From contig NC_055996.1 of assembly GCF_018446385.1 (NCBI RefSeq), positions 51,506,365 through 51,570,364 on the forward strand: a stretch of 64,000 nt of DNA, in the 5' to 3' direction. The notes beneath the pieces are model-generated. The model was not told where the DNA came from, did no database searches, and saw only the letters and a program-made list of their open reading frames with translations. Source of the DNA: Zingiber officinale. Lineage: Eukaryota > Streptophyta > Magnoliopsida > Zingiberales > Zingiberaceae. The position numbers were made by a program, and so were the translations under genes. Below are positions 11,585-22,427 of this stretch, in pieces (within the stretch, counting starts at the first letter, position 1; every line of letters starts with the position of its first letter).

Positions 11585-13375
11585 TGATAACCATGATTTT
11601 GACTATATTATCTTGATTCATAATGCATGTTTTTAATGATATTTTCATAACTTAAAGTCATATTTACTCTACATTTTATAATTTCATTCTATCTTGGACC
11701 TAATTTCAAATTAGCCTATTTTCATGGTATTTGATGCTAATATTTGTTTATTATTTTGTAGGCATCAAAAGGGTCATGGATCTAATCAAATCAGACCACA
11801 TTTGGGCTCAAATCTAGGGAAATGAGGTGATCAAGCTTTGGATCGATTTGGATCGTTCATTGAAGATCGGAGAGATCTACACCATCCGTTGAAGATCCGG
11901 CTCATCTAACCTAATGAGGAGTAGATCTGGACCATAGATGAAGATCAGTAATGTTGGATCAGATTTTGGGCTATTTTTCACCGTTGATTGAGCCTTGATC
12001 ATTCTCAGCCGTTGGATCAAATTTGAAAGGGATATAAAAGCAAAGAGAAGCTACAATACCTTTGGGAGCTCGCCGATTTCCGCGACACCTCCACTGTTCA
12101 CCCTTCGTCTTCGTCCCCGTTGCAGCTTCCCATTCCACTTCCAGATCTGAACTTCATCCTTATTCATCTCCGGCGAAACCCTAGTGATCCGGCGACCAGC
12201 AAACGAAGTGTAGAGCAGCGATTTAGGGGCATTCCTCGGTTGTGATCCTGTTGCCCGTGAGCTTCATCCAAGCCATATTTAGGGGCGTTCTCTGAACTGA
12301 GCTTCAACCATTCTCTCTGGGGGATTTAGGGGCGTTCCTCGGTTCTCCAGAGATCAATCCATCTTCACTTCCACCTCGCGTTCCAGTTGCAGCAAGAGTG
12401 CTCTGTTTTCTTCATCGACTGGAGAATTTAAATGATTCTGAGCTTGAGAGGCGTTCCCAGTAGCCCTGGATATCTTCTAAGTGTGCTTGGATCCAGTGGG
12501 TTGCTGTTGTTTGCTCAAGAGGCGTTCCCAGTAGCAAACACAGTGGCACGGTAGTGAGGAGAGGTTTAGTTTCGGGTTTGTGAGTGGAATGTCATTTAGG
12601 TTTTGTTTCCCTTATCTTTGCTTCTTAATTATCCATGAACTCGCTCAGATCTTAAGATCTGATAGTTAGATTGCATTTTAATCTTTGTTTTTACATTTCC
12701 CGTTTCAGTCTTAGATTTAGTTCTTTCTGCAATTCTATTTCTGGAATTCTGTTTGTGAATCTAAACTTGATGATCTTCTGTAATTCAGATTTTGTTCAGC
12801 TTCTTAATTCTTGCAATTGATCTTGGTTTGAATTTTTATATTCTAGTTTGCATTTAATCCATTCCTAGATCAAATTCCTTGATCTGAACATCTAATTGTT
12901 GTAATTGTGATCATGCTAGTATGATGAATGCTCAATTCGTGTATGTAATGGAAGATTTCAGTGACTGCTGTAAATATGAATTCTTAGTGTTTGAATGTTT
13001 TATTACTGAGAATGAAATGGAGAATAAATTAATTGATGCATTTGATACAATGCTACATGATAGTTTGATTTAATTGTTGTTTAATTAATGAGTGGAATAG
13101 AATCATGTTTAAATGAGACGGATCTTTCTTGAATCTATTTTTGATCTTATTAGATGAATTTAATTTGAATTGTGAGTTTAATGGAAGTGCTTAGTTGACC
13201 TCGTTAATGTAATAATTCGATTTGAAGCAATTCTAGAATTAGCACGCATTTACTAGTCAATCCTTGGAAAAAAATACGACTTGGGACTCCTTACTACACT
13301 TGTTATTTTAGTTACAATGAGTTTCAATCATAATTAATTTGGAGCATCTCGTGACATGCAAAAAGGCCGACACCA
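11585..13375 (+). repeat. Element C 5' LTR
   Basis: 1791 bp, TGATAACC to GACACCA. TATA-like TATATAAAAG-type sequence at 12032-12040 precedes a short leader. Downstream are short direct repeats: TTTAGGGGC(A/G)TTC units at 12222-12236, 12278-12290 and 12324-12340, and AGAGGCGTTCCCAGTAGC-type units at about 12447-12463 and 12518-12535. Confidence 0.95.
12032..12040 (+). promoter_or_regulatory. Putative TATA box of element C
   Basis: GATATAAAAG about 450 bp into the LTR. The same word occurs in the 3' LTR at 20634-20643. Confidence 0.6.
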
Positions 13376-13380
13376 AATTT

Positions 13381-13398
13381 TGGCGCCGTTGCTGGGGA
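13381..13398 (+). other. Element C primer-binding site (tRNA-Asp type)
   Basis: TGGCGCCGTTGCTGGGGA starts five bases after the LTR. It matches the complement of the tRNA-Asp 3' end except for one base. All the other elements whose PBS is in the window use the initiator-Met type. Confidence 0.88.
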
Positions 13399-13629
13399 GC
13401 AACTAAATAGTAGTGTGTGTTTAATTTTAGATTATGCATTGATTGATTTTATTTGTTAGCATGTTGATTGATTTGATTGCTAATTTCTTTTTGTATTTTC
13501 ATGTTGGTTTGTTCTTGAATTTTTAAGTGCTTTTACTGTTCATGTTTTCATGTGTATGAAACTTTATGCTTTTGAATCTTCTAATTTTGATTGCTAGTGT
13601 TGTACTGAAGAACAGGATATTTCAGTAGC

Positions 13630-14715
13630 ATGGATCCATATTTTCAGAATTTTGGAGGTGGAATGAAAAATCAATATTTTCAGCCTGATTATCAATTTGA
13701 CCCAAACATGGATCAACAAAATAGGTATGAGTCATTTTCAAATGGTTTTAATGCTAATTGGGTGGATAATTTATGTTTCAGGTATGAAAGTGCACAAGGA
13801 TCATTTATTGAATCCTATCCAATCTACCAGAGTTCATATGGGTTCCAAGAAGTTTCAACAAATTTTATACCACATTCTTTTTAATAAAATGATCCTCAGA
13901 TGGATGAGTCAACATGGAAACTCAGGGAGATTATGCAACAAATGAGTGAGCATCAAGAGCAACAATTTTCAAGGATACAGAACATACAGATTTAGTTAGA
14001 TCAAATTACATCATCCATCAATCAACTGCAAGCACGAAATTCCAGTGTAGAGATGGAAAGTAGCGATTCTATTAGGCATGACCCTACTCCCATCACTTCA
14101 CATGCTTTTTCTAGTAATTTTTGTGATAATGATGAATTTATGCAAATTTCTGATCCTAAGGATTTTGTTGTTGAAAATGTTGATAGTGATTCAGGTTCTG
14201 AACACGTTTTTGAAGATGATTTAAGTGTAGGGGAGTGCTTACTGGAAGCATTACCTCAAGAATCACCAAGAATTGAGGATGAAAGTGTAGGGACTAGTGC
14301 TATGGAGCCAAGCACCCAAGGATCACCACAGGAGGTTGAACATTCACCAGAACCAGAGCTTGAGCATTCATTTGATGAGGAAGAGGTAACAATCATCACT
14401 CCAGGTACCTCTCAAGATGACAAGGTGAGTATTGTTTGTGATTTTTCAGAAAATTTCATAGAGGTACCGTTCATTGATTTCATTAGGTGTGATCCATTTC
14501 TTGATAAATTTTCTACCCACACTAATATTCTCCTATCTTTTTATCCCACATGTATATGGGAGGTCTTGTCTTTTAATGTTATTGTAGGAGAATACAAGCT
14601 TCCGGAGTGGATGCTTGAACTAAACCGCCTCAGACCTCCAGAAAGAATTTTCAAGGGAAAAAGGATTAATAAGAAGAATTTGAGTAGAACCATGATTACT
14701 CCACTTCCGGGGTGA
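13630..14715 (+). pseudogene. Element C sole coding frame, three stops
   Basis: A single + frame runs from ATG 13630 (MDPYFQNFGGGMKNQYFQPD) to 14715 (ending KKNLSRTMITPLPG), about 361 codons, broken only by a double TAA at ~13882 and a TAG at ~13993. Order: a Tyr/Phe/Asn/Gln-rich N-terminal part; a short Gln/Glu-rich helical stretch (REIMQQMSEHQEQQFSRIQ, then LDQITSSINQLQARNS) resembling the segment after capsid in Athila/Tat gag; a very acidic Ser/Glu-rich middle; and a C-terminal part with WMLELNRLRPPERIFKGKR. I know no domain for the C-terminal part. Persistence of one frame over 1.1 kb suggests a recently translated protein. It has no catalytic motif and no zinc knuckle. Confidence 0.6.
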
Positions 14716-15404
14716 CTACTTCTTTTGAATTTTCTTCAACCACCGGGAATGAAAGGGGAGTTGGTTCCAATTTTGCTTTCTCTTGCATTTTAATTCATGC
14801 TTTGTGTCTAATAAATTCCTTATACATTTCTTTAGTTTTATACTTTGCATTTGCACTTTGTTTTTACATTTTGCAATTTGTTTCCATACATTGCATTTTG
14901 CTTAGTTTACATAGCGTGCCATTTTGAATAATAGTCTCCATGGAATTTTCTAGTAATATTTTTAAGATAGTAAAAGCTTCTTAAATTTGATCATCGATAT
15001 TAGGTCATATGACAGGATTGGATGCTTTTCTTGCATGATATTGGTTAATTTGGTGGTGGATACTAATTTGATCAATTGAGCTTGATTGCATAAAAAAATA
15101 CCTAAAGAGGACCACTTTAAGCCTACACTCTATTATTTTCTTTGTGTGACATGCACTCATAGCAATTGAAACTCTAGAACTTGCTTAGTTTATTTTTAAA
15201 GTCACAATAACATTGGTATGCATGGAAATTGAGGATTTTTATCATTTTTGTTCCATCATATTTTTCTATTACCTTATCTCCATAATTTTCTTGAAACATT
15301 ATTCTCTTGCATTTTAACCTTTGATTACCTTTGCTTGGTCCATTTCATTGAGGGTTTTGGTTGATTATCTTGATGAGTTAGATTGCTAAGATGAACAATG
15401 ATTT

Positions 15405-15418
15405 AAGTGTGGGGGAAG
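15405..15418 (+). other. Internal PPT-like tract 1 of element C
   Basis: AAGTGTGGGGGAAG, preceded by GATGAACAATGATTT. It resembles the terminal polypurine tract of the same element and could act as an internal plus-strand primer (inference). Confidence 0.45.
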
Positions 15419-18400
15419 ATACATAAGTTATGAGGTCATGGAGGTTCCTAATACAAGTTGATTGGAAATTATGGAATTGTGAAATCATTTGTTGTAGAAT
15501 CTAATTTTTGGAATTAGACTTTTCTGCTATAACTGTTTATTTGAAATGCAAGGATTTGGATGAAATCAGAGGTATGGAAGGTTTCGGATGACTCAATGTT
15601 TTCCTATTGATGCTTGATGTGTAAAATGTGCAGTAATTAATGCAGGAATTTGAAAATTCTGTTCTTTAGTTCTGTTGGTTCAGAAGTTTGATGTATTAAA
15701 CCAAAGGTGCAGGAGCTGTGGATAGCTGAATACTCTTATTAATTTCCCATTCGTATGCTAGAGTATAAGAAATTTACTGGAAAAAGGGAAGAGTTGCTGA
15801 GTAAGGCACTAAAGTATGGAAGGAAAGCAAGAATTCTTGAATTGAAGAGATTAGTTCCATATTAAAAGCTTCATAGCTAGCATTCTCGAAATTCTAGAGG
15901 ACTTATCAAGTTGTTTTGGTTGACAAGAGGGAGAAGGAAAGAAACAAAAGTGAGAGCAGAACTCTGGAATCAAATGCAAATTGATTGGTGTCAAACTTTG
16001 TTCCCTTGTTGACATTGTATGCTTCAAGCTGAATTCACTCTAAGTATTCATTGCTGATACTTAATTCAGCAAATTGAAGTTGTTTGTATTTTTGGAATCT
16101 GGAGAAAATGGTCACTGCAGAAACAGAGAGGGATTCTGAATTTAGAGTCTTAATTGTGTGCCAATTTCCTCTTAAAATTCTCGAATCATTGAGAAACTTA
16201 GGCAAATGAATTGTATACTTAATGACAATTGGTGTGTCATTCTTTCCAAGCTTACACTGAATTAAAAGTCTGGAGGGTCATGAGATCTGGAAAATATATA
16301 TATAAAAAAAGAGAATGCTGAATCTGAGTTTCAGAAATTACTGAACAATTTGGAACAGGATTTTATGGGCTATAGCAGAATTCAGTTTGATCCTTCATCT
16401 ATTGATTTCTTGGTGCAAATTCTTCATGCTAATTCTGGACGGCAAGCAAGTGCACTAATGCATGGTGAAGAAAAATAAAAAATTCAGAATCATCCTCAGT
16501 TTGGTTTTCATTTATGATTTTCATACTAATACAATACATGGAGGAAGATCTTTCTCCATAAGAAACTGGACATCAATTCTCATTGCAATTCTCAACTGAA
16601 GATTAGTGAAGCTGAATCAGAATTTTGTGAAGCGTGTTCTTTATCTGTAAATCTACAGCAATTACAGATTACAAGAATATTCAGCAAACTAATAGAATGA
16701 AGAGATGCTGGAATCCTTGATATTGTAAAAGTTGAATTGAGAAGTTCACAATCTCCCACATCAATCCAATTGTGAAACCAAATGAGATACAAATTAGAAT
16801 CTATTTCTAAAGATATGAGGCACTTGGAAGCTGTAATCTTTGAGCTCACAACCTAAGTTGATTTTTTGACAGGATTTTGATAGTTTGGTTCTGAATTTGC
16901 TGAATTTTGTTACATCTGATTAATCAGTAATGATTTCCTGCAGAAACTACAACTCAATTGCGACAAAGATCAGTTCTAAAATTTGAGTATCAACTTGGTC
17001 TAATGTGTACAATTTCTATGACATTGCTGACATACTCTTTGAATCTGATTGTTTTATGACAGAATTGATATCTGTTGATGTTGAATTTCTAACAATGGGG
17101 TATTAAGGAACAAAAGCAAACAGAATTTAGCAATGCAGTTTGAGAGTTAACAGAAAATATTTGTAGATTGAATCTTGATTCTGAAATTAAATTTGAAAAT
17201 TCAAATTTGGATCTGTAAGTTGCAGCACGTAAGTGAAGTGAAGTTCTTACTTCCCTATTGTCCTCTTTACCAAATTCCTTTGTGTTTTAAAATATGTAAG
17301 TCTAGAGAGCTGATTTTTGGAGAATATTCATGCTGAGCATCTAAACTGTTTGTGCCAAATATTAATGTTGTTATGACCTGCACTAGTCTGAATTCATCTA
17401 CTTATCATTTCAATGCTTAATGATTCCTACTTTCCAGTTGAAGTAGTAATGAATTGAGTTGAAGTTACCCTGGAATTCCAATTCTGAAATTGAAGACTAA
17501 AGTTACAGAATTCAGAAAGTGAGACTGGAATTGGAAGCAACAAAAGTGTACAGACTGGGGTCAAATTCTGGAATTCTATAGCAGGGTCTATGGGCCTGCT
17601 CACTAAATTTTGAATTGTAGGAGTTCCTCAAGCTTGCATTCAAATCTGAATTCGGAGAATATAGAATGTTGGACTAGTTTGATTCATTGAAAGTGTGCTG
17701 AACTTGTTTTTCTGAAATTGGAAAATCTGCAGGAATGAATTCGAAGATGAAGGATGCTGATTTTTGAAAAGTTTCATGTTATAGATAAGAATGTTCATAA
17801 GTATTAGCTGTGCAGATTTTTGAAACTAGTATTAAGTTTAAAAGTATTTGATTATTCTATTGAGTCTGATTTATGAATCTGACCAACTAAACTTGAGTGC
17901 ATGAATTTAGTAAATTGGCATTTCAAAAGTTAATCATTGTTGGAATTCTATGACATGGAGTTTGAAAACTGTTTTGGGAATGTCTGAATTGCATCAGTTG
18001 ATGTTTCTTCCTTTCCAAATTAGCCTTAATACTGTGAATGCAGAATTTTGATAGGTTGCTGTTGTGTTCCATAATTTCTTCTCTTGTGTTCTAGTGAAGC
18101 AACATGAATGCATTTTTCAAGTGGATTGCAAAGGGAATGAAAATCTAAAGAGTTGTTAGAAACTACTGTTAGTTGAAGAAAAGAAAAGAAAACAAAACAA
18201 CTTCAAGAGAAGCTCCTACACGTCTATTGTCAATTGATTAGAAGTTAGAAACAAAATGAATGCCTGAATCTGAATTCTCAATTGCTGATTTCCAGAATCT
18301 CGAATTCAGTTTTGCTTGTGTTAATTTCAGATGTTTCTGGAGTTGGTATCAAAATATGTGGACAGCCTTCACATCAATCTAAGCTATGGAATTCTGTTTT

Positions 18401-19465
18401 TATCCTTGCAGTTGCTGCTGTTGAAGACGTTTTGAAATGGAAATTGATTTCCTAGAGGATCCTAAAATTTGGAAGTGTAATTGAATCAAGCTGCTGGAGT
18501 GGAATTTGCTAATTTCTGAAGATTGTTGATGAAATCAGAAGTGGCTAGGAGCTGAGTTTCAAACTTTCTGTTGGAGCTCACTGGTGTACTAATTTTCTTG
18601 GACCAGATTTTCCCTACTAATGTAGTAATCCTGTGCATTTTGGAAATGAGGGGTTGCTGAAATAAGAATCAGAATTCAATTTCATTGAATCTGATTTTTG
18701 CTATTGTGAACTAGCAGCTACTGTATTTGATGCTCTACCTATTTCAAGTCTCTTTTGTGTGCAGAATGTTGAGACTGCAAGAAATCAAAGTGCTAATATT
18801 AAACATGGAAAATATCCTGCTGACTATATACTTCTGCTGCACATTCATTGAAGCTGAATTTATCTGAAGCTGAAGTAATGAAATCAGCAAACCAGCCCTA
18901 GTCCGGATTTTAATCTTTGAATCTGAGTAACAATTTACAAAAGATGAAGAATTCTGGTACAGCAGGAGGTCCTATCTTTTGTTATCCAAATGAAAGAATC
19001 ACTTGCAGAGAGAAAAGAACCTGGAATCTGGATGCTGAGTGAAGAGCACTGATTTCTGTAAGTGTAATATCTGAATTGCATTTGTTGCTGCTGTGAAGAA
19101 TTCTTAACTGCTGAGAAGACTTTTGGCTCTAAGTTTTGGGAACTTAATATGTCTATAAGATTCTGGGACTTCAGATATGAACTGATGTTTGAACTATTTT
19201 GTGGAATTGTGTGATGCATCACCTCTAATGATTTTGACTGCTTGAAGTGTTTTGAATCTGAATTACATCTTGATTGACATTGGATGAGGATACTGTGTAT
19301 AGAAGAATTAAAACAAAAGTTTGATGTTTGATTCTACCAAAGACAGAAACAGAGAAATAGAAAGAAAAATCTGCAAAAATGAATACAAGGATTGTGTCTT
19401 GAAGAGTATCGAGTTTATTGGAAAGAATCATGTTGTGTTTCTTTGTCCGAGACGACCAACATTTT

Positions 19466-19480
19466 AAGTGTGGGGGAGGG
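19466..19480 (+). other. Internal PPT-like tract 2 of element C
   Basis: AAGTGTGGGGGAGGG, preceded by GACGACCAACATTTT, similar to the context of the terminal tract (GACGTCCAAGATT). About 700 bp upstream of the 3' LTR. Confidence 0.5.
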
Positions 19481-20174
19481 AACTTTTCTTGGCAAGTTGA
19501 TGTGAGATTATTTTAGTTTCAAAAGGCTGAAATTGAAGTGCAAAAATAGTGAAGAAAAAAAAACAGTGGCAAAATAAAAGAATATCAAGTGTGGAGATAA
19601 AGTATCAAAATTTTTGGATGACCAACAAATTGAAGGGGAGGTTAGCTTGGTCTTTTGAATTGAGAATGACAAATGGTATTCATCTCTTTTCACATCCAAA
19701 AGGTCAACTCATCAAGTATATTCCTCCAATACTCTCATTCTCTAATTTTCTTCATTAATGCCTTTTCTTTTGCTACTACATTCATTTCAATTGCTCTTCT
19801 TGCTTTCAATTCTTGTTGATAAAATCCTTTTGATTCATGTATACTATGTCTTATAGTGGTGGATAATTAGAAAATAAGCAAGCTTATGGTAGTGAAATGT
19901 TGTGAGTTGCATTGAGTGAGCTCCACATATATGTAATTTTGAGTGTGAGAGCTAGAATAGGTAAATCCCGTGTGAGATTACAACTTGCTTAATTTTTCAA
20001 TTGGATTGAAACTACCATATCTACTGATTATTGTTTGGATTGTATTCATGATTGTTTGTGATCTTTAAGATGACCTTAGTTAAATTCTTTTTACTATCTT
20101 CTAGGTATTGCTAGGGGAATTTGTGTGGAGATGTTTTTTTTAGTTTTCTTGACTTGAACGGGACGTCCAAGATT

Positions 20175-20188
20175 AAGTGTGAGGGATT
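20175..20188 (+). other. Element C terminal polypurine tract
   Basis: AAGTGTGAGGGATT directly abuts the TGATAACC start of the 3' LTR. Confidence 0.75.
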
Positions 20189-21979
20189 TGATAACCATGA
20201 TTTTGGCTATATTATCTTGATTCATAATGCATGTTTTTAATGATATTTTCATAGATTAAAGTTATATTTACTATACATTTCATAATTTCATTCTATCTTG
20301 GACCTAATTGCAAATTAGTCTATTTTCTGATATTTGATGCTAATATTTGTTTATTATTTTGTAGGCATCAAAAGGGTCATGGACCCGATCAAATCAGACC
20401 ACATTTGCGCTTAAATTTAGGGAAACGAGATGATCAAGCTTTGGATCAATTTGGACCGTTCATTGAAGATCGGAGAGATCTACACCATCCGTTGAAGATC
20501 TGACTCATCTAACCTAATGAGGAGTAGATATGGACCATAGATGAAGATCAGTACTGTTGGATCGGATTTTGGGCTATTTTTCACCGTTGATTGAGCCTTG
20601 ATCATTCTCAGCCGTTGGATCAAATTTGAAAAGGATATAAAAGCAAAGAGAAGCTACAGTACCCTTGGGAGCTCGGCAATTTCCGCGACACCGCCACTGT
20701 TCACCCTTCGTCTTCGTCCCCGTCGCAGCTTCCCATTCCAGTTCCAGATCTGAACTTCATCCTTATTCATCTCCGGTGAAACCCTAGTGATCCGACGTCC
20801 AGCAAACGAAGCGTAGAGCAACGATTTAGGGGCGTTGCTCGGTTGTGATCCTGCTGTCTGTGAGCTTCATCCAAGCCAAATTTAGGGGTGTTCTCCGATC
20901 TGAGCTTCAGCCATTCTCTCTGGGGGATTTAGGGGCGTTCCTCGATTCTCCAGAGATCAATCCATCTTCACTTCCACCTCGCGTTTTGGTTGCAGCAAGA
21001 GTGCTCTGTTTTCTTCGTCGGCTGGAGAATTCAAATGATTCCGAGCTCGAGCGGTGTTCCCAGTAACCCTGGATATCTTCTGAGTGCGCTTGGATCCAGT
21101 GGGTTGTTGTTGTTTGCTCAAGAGGCGTTCCCAGTAGCAAACACAGTGGTACGGTAGTGAGGAGAGGTTTAGTTTCGGGTTTGTGAGTGGAATGCCATTT
21201 AGGTTTTGTTTCCCTTATCTTTACTTCTGAATTATCCATGAACTCGCTTAGATCTTAAGATCTGATAGTTAGATTGCATTTTAATCTTTGTTTTTACATT
21301 TCCCGTTTCAGTCTTAGATTTAGTTCTTTTTGCAATTCTATTTCTGGAATTCTGTTTGCGAATCTGAACTTGATGATCTTCTGCAATTCAGATTTTGTTC
21401 AGCTTCTTAATTCTTGCAATTGATCTTGGTTTGAATTTTTATATTCTAGTTTGCATTTAATCCATTCCTAGATCAAATTCCTTGATCTGAACATCTGTTG
21501 TTGTAATTGTGATCATGCTAGTATGATGAATGCTCAATTCATGTATATAATGGAAGATTTCAGTGGCTGCTGTAAATATGAATTCTTAGTGTTTGAATGT
21601 TTTATTACTGAGAATGAAATGGAGAATGAATTAATTGATGCATTTGATACAATGTTACATGATAGTTTGATTTAACTGTTGTTTAATCAATGAGATGGAA
21701 TAGAATCGTGTTTAAATGAGAGGGATCTTTCTTGAATCTGTTCTTGATCTTATTAGATGAATTCAATTTGAATTATGAATTTAATGGAAGTGCTTAGTTG
21801 ACCTCGTTAATGTAATAATTCGATTTGAAGCAATTCTAGAATTAGCACACATTTACTAGTTAATCATTGGAAAAAAAATATGACTTGGGACTCCTTACTA
21901 CACTTGTTATTTTAGTTACAATGAGTTTCAATCATAATTAATTTGGAGCGCCTCGTGACATGCAAAAAGGCCGACACCA
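20189..21979 (+). repeat. Element C 3' LTR
   Basis: 1791 bp, the same length as the 5' LTR and alike apart from scattered substitutions. TATA-like ATATAAAAG at 20635-20643. The following CTGTG (21980-21984) is the right target-site duplication. Confidence 0.95.
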
Positions 21980-22427
21980 CTGTGTTAAACCGTAGCTTAG
22001 TACCAAGAGCTCTCTGAACACACTCCCAGAAGTGTGAAGTAAAACGACCATCTCTATCAAAAATTATGGTCTTGGGAACTCCATGCAATTTGATAACCTC
22101 TTTAACATACATTTGCGCTAGCTGTTCTATGGAGTAAGATGTTCTGATAGCTAGAAAATAGGCAGACTTGGTCAATCTCTCCACTATTACCCAGATAGCA
22201 TCATAACCATTCGTGGTTCTAGGTAGTCCTACTATGAAGTCCATATATATATCCTCCCACTTCCACTATGGAATCTGGTTAGGCTGTAGAATTCCGCCAG
22301 GTCTCTGATGTCTTGCTTTAACCCGTTGGCATGTTAGGCAGATACAGACATATCTTGCAATATCTCTATTCATTCCAGACCACCAGAAGTGTTCCTTTAA
22401 ATCTTGGTATATCTTGGTGGAACCAGG
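21980..22427 (-). pseudogene. pol: Element A integrase core fragment between C and D
   Basis: Minus-strand codons continue from the D insertion: the zinc-binding half with CLTCQRVKARHQRPGG, then WKWEDIYMDFIVGLPRTTNG, where Asp of MDF is the first catalytic residue, then KTIIFDRDGRFTSHFWECVQ, where the second catalytic Asp sits. One TAG replaces a codon between the NQIP and WKWED blocks. The block ends at RFNT, where element C entered, and resumes as TTFHPYTDG at 11514-11584. In A this would catalyse strand transfer of the element DNA; here it is split and dead. Confidence 0.92.
22423..22427. repeat. Target-site duplication of D, left copy (CCAGG)
   Basis: CCAGG here and at 32133-32137 flanks element D exactly. 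D entered inside the codons of the zinc-binding domain of the integrase of A. Confidence 0.94.

Larger units (their letters stand above)
14716..20174 (+). other. Element C long non-coding interior
   Basis: About 5.4 kb without any credible gene. AT-rich, with frequent imperfect words such as GAATTCTGAATTTG. The strings AAGTGTGGGGGAAG (15405-15418) and AAGTGTGGGGGAGGG (19466-19480) bracket the most repetitive 4 kb. No RT, integrase or protease motif was seen on either strand. Confidence 0.75.
11585..21979 (+). mobile_element. Element C: large non-autonomous LTR retrotransposon (LARD-like)
   Basis: Two LTRs of 1791 bp each (11585-13375 and 20189-21979) with TGATAACC and GACACCA termini bound a 6.8-kb internal region. 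The PBS at 13381 reads TGGCGCCGTTGC and matches the 3' end of tRNA-Asp, the primer usual for Athila/Tat-type plant gypsy elements. No protease, RT, RNase H or integrase is recognisable. The only coding-like sequence is one frame at 13630-14715. Flanks are TTGTG on the left and CTGTG on the right (one mismatch); removing C rejoins the integrase of A. I infer a LARD that depends on enzymes of an autonomous Athila/Tat relative. Confidence 0.92.

Noticed and set aside
13630..20188. Hidden pol in element C
   Set aside because: No protease, RT, RNase H or integrase motif was found on either strand of the internal region.
20845..21239. Plus- and minus-strand ORFs in the C 3' LTR
   Set aside because: They fall on GC-rich leader repeats and are not kept in the 5' LTR.
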